Made by a program: the position numbers and the translations under genes
Notes under the pieces: generated by a model
Database searches by the model: none
What the model saw: only the letters and a program-made list of their open reading frames with translations
What the model was told of the DNA's origin: nothing
Assembly (NCBI GenBank): GCA_005888425.1
Contig: VAZF01000339.1
Location: 1-13,281 of the forward strand
Direction: 5' to 3'
Length of the DNA: 13,281 nt
DNA from: Alphaproteobacteria bacterium
GTDB lineage: Bacteria; Pseudomonadota; Alphaproteobacteria; ATCC43930; CGMCC-115725
Shown here: piece after piece, positions 6,010-11,400 of the stretch
Numbering within the stretch: position 1 is the first letter of the stretch
Layout: the number at the start of each line of letters is the position of its first letter

Positions 6010-7968
6010 TCAGCCCAGGCGAATGCGCGTCGCGCGCGCAGGCGCGTTGGCCGGGCGGCCGTCCTTGATCAATTCACGGCCGAGGCCGCGCCGGATCTGC
6101 TCGGCGTTGATCGGGCCTCCCTCGCGCATCGCCGCGTATCGCGCGGTCAGCATGGCATTCTTGATCTGCGCCGCGGTCAACTCGTGTTGATCGGCAAGCG
6201 CATCGAGGAGACTGGCCAGCTCGGCGGCGCGGCTTTCTCCGGCCAGGGCCGCGATGGCCCGCCGCCATATGATCCGGCGCTCCGCCGCGGCGGGGCGCGC
6301 GAACTCGACGACGTGGCGGATGCGGCGCACAAAGGCGGGATCCATATTGGCGCGCCGGTTTGTCGCGAGGATCGCCAGCCCGTCGAAGCCCTCGAGCAAT
6401 TGCAGCAGGTGGTTCGTGTCGGTATTGGCGTGGCGGTCGTGCGAGTCTTTGATTTCGGTGCGCTTCGCGAACAGCGCGTCGGCTTCGTCGAACAGCAGGA
6501 TGCAGCCGGCGCCGGCCGCCTCGTCGAAGACGCGGCTCAGGTTCTTCGCGGTCTCGCCGATATATTTCGACACCGTCGCGGCGAGATCGACGATCAGCAG
6601 ATCCGCGCCGAGCCGGTCAGCGATCGCCTCTGCCGCCATCGTCTTGCCGGTGCCGGAAGGACCGCTGAACAGCGCCGCGAGCCCGCCGTTTCGCGCAAAG
6701 AGCCGGCCCGGCTCGGGTTCCGCGAGCAGCCGCAGGCGGGCGCCGGCCTCGAACGCGATTTCTTCCAGAGCCTCGCGGGTCGGCGCCGGCAGCACCATGT
6801 CGTCCCAACGCAGCCGCGGCGTCAGCGCGCGGGCGGTGTCGCCGAGCGCGGCGCGGGCGCGAGCACGGAGCCGGTCGATCGCCTGCTCCGGCCCGCTCGG
6901 CGCACTGCGTGCCACCGCGACGATGTCGCCGGTGACGATGCCGGGGCGCGAGGACAAAGCATCGACCGATGCGGACGGCCACGTGGCCGCGACCGCGATC
7001 AGCCGGCGCCACAATTCTCGCCGCTCGTCACGATCGGGCCCCGGCAGCGGCACGGCGAGATCGGTGGTGCCGTCGATCGGTGCGATGCGGCCGCGCGGTC
7101 CCGTGGTGACGAATTCGAGCGGCGCCGCGGCCGGATGAGCGCGCAATTGCAAGCCGTCCTGATGTCGCCATACCAGGATCAGATCGGCCAATCGCGCCAG
7201 CCGCCGTGCGCGCATCAGCAGATCGGGGACATCCTCGATGCCCGCCGGATCGACGGCGAGGGCCCGGCGGTTGAGAGCGGCGGCGACAGCGGCGGCAAAA
7301 GTGGCGCGTCCGCTGCCCGGCGCGGCGGCGACGACGACGCGCGCGGGGTTGCCGCTGTCGGTGGCCCGCACCGCGTCGCGCGCGGTCGCGGCGACCGGCC
7401 AGGCGGCGAACGGCGGCTGTGCTTCGATCAGACGGGCGCGGCCGACCAGCGCGGCGTCGAGGCCGACCACGCCGCGCAGCCAATCGACGATGCGCGGGTC
7501 GGCCTCGAACGCGTCGGGCTCGCCGGCTACTCGTGCGATCGGCACCAGCAGTCCCCAAACTGCGAGAGGCATGCCGGCCCGCCACACCGGCTCGTCCGAT
7601 CGATCCGCGTGACCGAACAGACGGCGCGCCAGATTTTCGGTCGGACAGACACGCTGCGTTGCGCCTTGCGCCGCTGAGTAGGCTTCACCCAAGCTCGGAT
7701 CGGCGGCAAGCGCGCAAGCCAGGTCGAGGAGATCGATGGCAGTGGCGGAGAGGCCAAATGCCTCCGTCACGCGCGACCGCGCCGCGCCATCCGGCCCGGC
7801 GAGGCGAGCTTCCAACGCGCTCCGCGCTGGCCCGGCCTCGCTTTGCAAGGCCATGCGCACGCGCGCGACGATGAGGTCGAGCAGGGTTGCCGGCGCGACT
7901 TTCGGCGCCCGCTCCGCAGCAAATTCGGGCGCAATCTCGATGACGGGCTGAGCGGAGAACACGGCCAT
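6010..7968 (-). CDS. AAA+ ATPase, Afp15/Pvc15 type
   Basis: Cytoplasmic AAA+ protein conserved in eCIS loci and thought to help assembly or cargo loading. In the C-terminal module, Walker A is GPSGTGKT (436-443), Walker B is ILLFDEAD (490-497), sensor 1 is AILATN (532-537), and arginine-finger candidates are RR(I)R at 548-551, followed by a small lid domain. A helical/winged region occupies roughly 20-190. Residues 211-224 (VVVAAAPGSGRATF) look like a second P-loop in which the Walker lysine is Arg, so the protein probably arose from a tandem AAA arrangement with one dead site. The 652-residue length suits the family. The ATG at 7968 follows the cap gene stop by 3 bases; the stop at 6010 leaves 18 bases containing a strong GAGGAGG site for the next gene. 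The family is sure; its exact job in eCIS is not settled. Confidence 0.92.
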   Translation of the reverse strand: MAVFSAQPVIEIAPEFAAERAPKVAPATLLDLIVARVRMALQSEAGPARSALEARLAGPDGAARSRVTEAFGLSATAIDLLDLACALAADPSLGEAYSAAQGATQRVCPTENLARRLFGHADRSDEPVWRAGMPLAVWGLLVPIARVAGEPDAFEADPRIVDWLRGVVGLDAALVGRARLIEAQPPFAAWPVAATARDAVRATDSGNPARVVVAAAPGSGRATFAAAVAAALNRRALAVDPAGIEDVPDLLMRARRLARLADLILVWRHQDGLQLRAHPAAAPLEFVTTGPRGRIAPIDGTTDLAVPLPGPDRDERRELWRRLIAVAATWPSASVDALSSRPGIVTGDIVAVARSAPSGPEQAIDRLRARARAALGDTARALTPRLRWDDMVLPAPTREALEEIAFEAGARLRLLAEPEPGRLFARNGGLAALFSGPSGTGKTMAAEAIADRLGADLLIVDLAATVSKYIGETAKNLSRVFDEAAGAGCILLFDEADALFAKRTEIKDSHDRHANTDTNHLLQLLEGFDGLAILATNRRANMDPAFVRRIRHVVEFARPAAAERRIIWRRAIAALAGESRAAELASLLDALADQHELTAAQIKNAMLTARYAAMREGGPINAEQIRRGLGRELIKDGRPANAPARATRIRLG

Positions 7969-7971
7969 CGC

Positions 7972-9363
7972 TCAGATCTCGATCCAGAAGGGTTGCGCCT
8001 CGGCGCCGTTGACGATCAGGCGCACCGCGTGAAAACCCGGCGCCAGCGGATTGAACAGCGGCTGCAACACCAACCCGGCGGGATCGACGACAAAGGCGCC
8101 ATCATCGATTGCCGGGTTGCCGGTGAAGGCGGCGAGCCGGACGTAGGCGTCGCCCTGCACGACGAGTTCGACCCCGAGCGCCGGCAGCGACAGGTCGAAG
8201 GCCGCAACGATATCGATGCGAATGCGCCGCGTGACGGGGTCTGGCGGCCCATGACCGGCGATGCGCGGCCCGATCGCAAAGGCAATCTGGTTGCTCTCGA
8301 CGCCCGATGTCATGCGTTCGCCGGCGAAGACGCGATCGCCGATAACGGTGCGCACCGACGCGGCGTAGATGCCGGGCAGCACATCGACGATCCGCGGCAC
8401 GCCGCCGTCAATAAAAGCGAGATTTGGCTGGGCGCGGAAATCGATGCGGTCGGCGGCCAAGCTCAGCGCCCAGCCCGGGTTCATCGCAGGGTCGAGCTCG
8501 ACGCGGTTGACCGGCGGAGTGAGGCGGCTCCAGGCGGCGGCGCGCAACACGAGGCTCTGCGCGACCCCACTCGTCAATTTGCTGCCGAGCAGCGTGACGG
8601 AGTCGTTCGGCGGCGCCGAACCGGGATTGAGCTGAACCCGCGCGGGTTCCACGGTCACGGCCTGCGCGCCGCCCCCGATGGCCGCCGGGATCGTGAAATG
8701 CACCGTCGAACGGCTGCCCGTCAGCGTCGCTGCCCCCAAGGCACGCACGTATTCGCCGATCGACAGCACGATGCCGGGGAAGCGCTCCGGCGCTTCCGGG
8801 GTCAGCATGACGACGCGCACCTCGTAATAGGCCGACAGGCGCGCGGTCTGCTGATCGTCCGTCGACCAGAAGGCGAGCGTATCTTCCGGGGTCAGCGGCC
8901 GCAGGATGATCTGAAGCGGATTGTCGTCTCCCTGCAACGCGGGATGGAGCACCGCCTGCGGACCCGCCCCCGCGCCGGCATCGATCATCAGCCGATCGCC
9001 GACGATCGGGTAGTCGTGCATTGTCTTCAGCGCCAGACCCATCAGCCGCTGCTGCGTCAGCGCGTCGATGTCGGGGTTCTGCTCGTGATGCGCGGTCAGG
9101 ATGTAGAAGAGCGCCAGCGCCATTGGCGCGCGTGCAATGTTGCGCGCGTCGTTCCCTGGGCCGGGCATGTTCTTGTAATAGCGGTCTTCCGCGATGTGAT
9201 AGAGGTGCAGGTTGAGTGTATTCTGCGCCGCACCGACCTTCTCGGGCGGCAACGTCGAGATCGAGATCGCGCCGGGCGGAACGCCGCCCATCAGCCGCCG
9301 CATGTTGAGGTCCATCAGCGTGCGCAGGCTGCTCGTGACGAGCGAGAGGTCGGCGAGCGGCAT
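7972..9363 (-). CDS. DUF4255 / Pvc16-type tail cap (terminator) protein with C-terminal extension
   Basis: In PVC and Afp the Pvc16/Afp16 protein closes the end of the tube and sets particle length. Residues 6-192 match the DUF4255 (Pvc16_N) pattern: SLVTSSLRTLMDLN near the N-terminus, LNLHLYHIAED (50-60), PMALALFYILTAH (80-92), LQIILRPLTPEDTLAFWST (150-168) and RLSAYYEVRVVMLTPE (175-190). The remaining ~270 residues are beta-rich and look like one or more Ig/TIG-like modules (for example PARVQLNPGSAPPNDSVTLL, then a module ending FHAVRLIVNGAEAQPFWIEI). The protein is therefore much longer than a bare DUF4255 domain. The stop is 3 bases before the ATPase start, and the start at 9363 has GAAGG upstream. 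In Afp the cap gene is last in the cluster, next to the ATPase; here the cap-ATPase pair lies between tube and baseplate genes. Confidence 0.9.
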   Translation of the reverse strand: MPLADLSLVTSSLRTLMDLNMRRLMGGVPPGAISISTLPPEKVGAAQNTLNLHLYHIAEDRYYKNMPGPGNDARNIARAPMALALFYILTAHHEQNPDIDALTQQRLMGLALKTMHDYPIVGDRLMIDAGAGAGPQAVLHPALQGDDNPLQIILRPLTPEDTLAFWSTDDQQTARLSAYYEVRVVMLTPEAPERFPGIVLSIGEYVRALGAATLTGSRSTVHFTIPAAIGGGAQAVTVEPARVQLNPGSAPPNDSVTLLGSKLTSGVAQSLVLRAAAWSRLTPPVNRVELDPAMNPGWALSLAADRIDFRAQPNLAFIDGGVPRIVDVLPGIYAASVRTVIGDRVFAGERMTSGVESNQIAFAIGPRIAGHGPPDPVTRRIRIDIVAAFDLSLPALGVELVVQGDAYVRLAAFTGNPAIDDGAFVVDPAGLVLQPLFNPLAPGFHAVRLIVNGAEAQPFWIEI

Positions 9364-9367
9364 CGCG

Positions 9368-10237
9368 TCACCGCCTTCGTAATCCGAAAACCAGTTGCGC
9401 GCGGCGGCGCGGCGTCAGCTTGCCGATGCGCGATACCGACTCCGCCGTCGCCGGCATCATGCGCGCGGGCGGCTGCGCCGCCGCTTCAGGGGCGGCCGCC
9501 GCGACGATCTCGCGGCGCATGACGGGCGGCTGTCGCCGCTCGGCAACCTCGCGCGGCGACGGCGCCGGTCCGGGCAGCGGTTCGGGTGCGGGCAACGGTA
9601 GCGGTTCCAGCGGTCTGACGACTCGCGCCTCGGCCTTTGCGGCCGCTGGCATCGGGCTCGGTTTAAGCGGCGTTGCCGATGTTTCGGCTTCTCGCGGCTG
9701 TAGCGGCTCACGTGCCGCACCCGGTTCCAACGGTTGCTGGGGGACGGCGCGCAGCGCTGGCGGGATCGGTTCCAACGCGGCCGGCCGCGACGCCGGCTCG
9801 GCGGCCGACTGCGATACGGCCCGCTCGCGCGGCGCTGCAACATGTGGCGGGGCGATATCGCGCGCCCCTCTTGCTTCGGGCGCTGGCGTGAGAGGCGGCT
9901 GCTCTGGCGGCACTGGGAGCCGCGGCCGCCACGTCGCTTGATCGGCCGGCGACAGCGGCGGAGCTTCGGTCGAAGCCGCAATGGGCGGCGCGGCGCGGCG
10001 CGGCATCGGTCTCGCGGCCGGCTCCTCGATGCCGCTCAGCGTCTCGTCGTCACCAGGAGAGGGCGCATCGAAGCCGGGAGACAGCGCAAACAACGATGCG
10101 CCAAGATCGGGAAGGTTCAGCCGCTGGTCGGCTTCAGCGATTGGAGACCGGCTGGAGAAACTCGGGGTGAGCGCCGTTGCCGGCCTGGCCGCCAACCCGG
10201 CCGCGCGATCGAAGAGGCGCTGCAGATAGGACGTCAT
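9368..10237 (-). CDS. Proline-rich, low-complexity protein of unknown function in the eCIS operon
   Basis: 289 residues from the ATG at 10237, chosen because it gives a plausible amphipathic N-terminus (MTSYLQRLFDRAAGLA) and overlaps the shifted-frame end of the previous gene as ATGA; a further in-frame ATG at 10273 is less likely. Three parts are visible: an N-terminal segment of about 60 residues ending in a SPIAEADQRLNLPDLG motif; a long middle rich in Pro, Ala, Glu and Arg with recurring PLEP/PLQP/PLKP units, likely disordered or polyproline-like; and a short basic C-terminus (IGKLTPRRRAQLVFGLRRR). There is no signal peptide or transmembrane segment. The stop lies 4 bases before the DUF4255 gene, so it is co-translated with structural genes. 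It may be a linker, scaffold or tape-measure-like component, but nothing proves a function. The position of the ordered ends suggests that they bind partners. Confidence 0.65.
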   Translation of the reverse strand: MTSYLQRLFDRAAGLAARPATALTPSFSSRSPIAEADQRLNLPDLGASLFALSPGFDAPSPGDDETLSGIEEPAARPMPRRAAPPIAASTEAPPLSPADQATWRPRLPVPPEQPPLTPAPEARGARDIAPPHVAAPRERAVSQSAAEPASRPAALEPIPPALRAVPQQPLEPGAAREPLQPREAETSATPLKPSPMPAAAKAEARVVRPLEPLPLPAPEPLPGPAPSPREVAERRQPPVMRREIVAAAAPEAAAQPPARMMPATAESVSRIGKLTPRRRAQLVFGLRRR

Positions 10238-10859
10238 GCGGCCCGCCGGGCGGCCGCGCGTTCGGCTTCGCACAGCCGGGCGAGAGCGCGGCGGTCATCG
10301 CCGGCTGAGCCGCGGCACAATGCGGGCAGGTCGCCGCGACATCGCGTGTGAGCGCGGGCGCCGCCGCCTCCAATGCCGCATCGAGCAATTCCGGATCGGC
10401 GTCCGCATCGCCCTCGAGGACGCAGGCATGCCGCAGCGCCGCGATATCGACGGAGCGCACCGCATGCTCCACATCGCCGACGGTCGGTGCGCGAATGCGG
10501 CGGCCGTCCGGCAGCAGAAACGTGCCGCGTTCGTCAGGTCCGGCCAACTCGATTGCGACATCCGGCGGCGCCGCCGCGAGCGCCGCGAGCGACAACGAAA
10601 TGTCCAGCGGCTCGGAACACGCCGCGCATTGCGTCCGCGCTTCGACCTGATCGCCGTACAATGCCTCGAAGACAGCGGCGAGCAGGCGGTCATATTCGGC
10701 GATCGTCAGCGCGTCGATATCCCCGCCCTCGAGGACAAGGCGGCGCAATAGTGCGTGGGGCGCGCGCGGATCCGCGGCGTCGAGCAGGAATTCGTCGCTG
10801 CCGTTCAGCGCGCGCAGCCGAAATCGGCCGGCAGAGAAGGGATCGCGGGCGGGGGACAC
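10134..10859 (-). CDS. gp26-like baseplate protein with two CxxC pairs, probably frame-disrupted at its C-terminus
   Basis: Resembles the small T4-baseplate-like (gp26-type) proteins that sit after the tube gene in many eCIS loci; a baseplate or assembly role is inferred. The longer frame begins at 10973 inside the tube gene, but protein-like sequence (SPARDPFSAGRFRLRALNGS) begins at the GTG at 10859, which has GGAG 10 bases upstream. Visible features are a CAAC pair near residue 84, an acidic alpha-helical middle, and a CPHC pair near residue 180, compatible with one zinc ribbon. After CPHC the observed frame turns into low-quality sequence and overlaps the next gene by 104 bases before stopping at 10134. 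The -1 frame instead reads GDDRRALARLCEAERAAARR and stops at 10234 in an ATGA overlap with the next gene's start, as expected for a real C-terminus. A deletion or missing base near 10290-10325 is therefore likely. Confidence 0.6.
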   Translation of the reverse strand: MSPARDPFSAGRFRLRALNGSDEFLLDAADPRAPHALLRRLVLEGGDIDALTIAEYDRLLAAVFEALYGDQVEARTQCAACSEPLDISLSLAALAAAPPDVAIELAGPDERGTFLLPDGRRIRAPTVGDVEHAVRSVDIAALRHACVLEGDADADPELLDAALEAAAPALTRDVAATCPHCAAAQPAMTAALSPGCAKPNARPPGGPHDVLSAAPLRSRGRVGGQAGNGAHPEFLQPVSNR

Positions 10860-10869
10860 GGATCGCAAG

Positions 10870-10873
10870 CTCC
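10870..10873 (-). promoter_or_regulatory. Ribosome binding site supporting the GTG start at 10859
   Basis: GGAG on the minus strand with a 10-base spacer to GTG at 10859, just after the tube stop codon (10881-10879). It decides the start: an upstream ATG at 10973 exists in the same frame but lies within the tube gene and gives an Arg/Ser-rich, non-protein-like leader. Confidence 0.45.
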
Positions 10874-10878
10874 GCGGC

Positions 10879-11379
10879 TCAGAATTCCGCAGTCTCGACG
10901 ACCGCGATATCGCGCTCGAAGCCCTCGTTCTGCACGATGATTGATTCGAACGCGATCGCATTGCCGTTCGCATCGAGCTCGGGCACGGCGGTGAACTCCG
11001 ACACCCAGCAGCGATAGACGTTCCAGGCCCGTACCTTCGTGCCCTGTAGGTTGTAGAGCTCGATCGTCATGTTCTTCTTGTAATTTTTCAGTGACATGCC
11101 GGCGTCGCCCTCGACATTGAACACGGTTTGCGCCCAGGCTTCGAAAGTCGCGTCGTAGGTGATGCCGCGTTCGAGCGTGATCGGCTCGAAATTGGTGACG
11201 CCGGGCGAGTGAAACTTCATCGCCTGCTGGCCGCCATCGCGATGCGTGACGACCTCGGTCGTGCGCTTGAGGCCGCTGACCTTGCTGACCCCGGCGACGA
11301 TCTGCTGGTCGACAGTGACGCGGAACTTGAAATTCTTGTAGGGATCGATACGGGTCGTGTTGACGGCGAACTGAACCAT
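10879..11379 (-). CDS. Inner tail tube protein (Afp1/5, Pvc1/5; T4 gp19-like)
   Basis: Stacks as hexameric rings to form the rigid tube inside the sheath, through which cargo is delivered. The 166-residue length fits the family. Typical elements in order are YKNFKFRV (14-21), GLKRTTEVVTHRDGG (36-50), ITLERGIT (67-74), KKNMTIELYNLQG (101-113) and SIIVQNEGFERD (146-157), all hallmarks of the T4 gp19/Hcp-like fold. The ATG at 11379 has a good ribosome binding site (GGGGGA, 7 bases upstream) in the 21-base gap after the sheath stop, so the start is firm. Sheath followed directly by tube is the usual eCIS pairing. Only one tube copy is visible; Afp and PVC have several, and further copies could lie upstream, outside the window. 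Confidence 0.95.
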   Translation of the reverse strand: MVQFAVNTTRIDPYKNFKFRVTVDQQIVAGVSKVSGLKRTTEVVTHRDGGQQAMKFHSPGVTNFEPITLERGITYDATFEAWAQTVFNVEGDAGMSLKNYKKNMTIELYNLQGTKVRAWNVYRCWVSEFTAVPELDANGNAIAFESIIVQNEGFERDIAVVETAEF

Positions 11380-11386
11380 GGTGCTG

Positions 11387-11392
11387 TCCCCC
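11387..11392 (-). promoter_or_regulatory. Ribosome binding site of the tube gene
   Basis: GGGGGA on the minus strand, 7 bases before the ATG at 11379, inside the 21-base sheath-tube gap. It is the only sizeable intergenic space before the tube gene and shows no hairpin, so tube and sheath are most likely on one transcript, with the tube independently initiated at high rate. The site is seen in the sequence; the strength is inferred. Confidence 0.5.
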
Positions 11393-11400
11393 GTGCGCGA

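Noticed and set aside
5968..7677. Long plus-strand open frame (569 residues) opposite the ATPase and adaptor genes
   Set aside because: It is antisense to a gene with intact Walker motifs; the composition (Arg/Gly/Asp-rich, no recognisable domain) is typical of shadow frames in GC-rich DNA.
7843..9522. Long plus-strand open frame (559 residues) opposite the cap gene
   Set aside because: Shadow of the DUF4255 gene; His/Arg-rich low-quality sequence, and no binding site or operon context on the plus strand.
10295..10693. Minus-strand open frame of 132 residues inside the gp26-like gene
   Set aside because: Third-frame shadow, rich in Arg, Ser and Cys; it does not contain the CxxC pairs or the proposed C-terminal helix.
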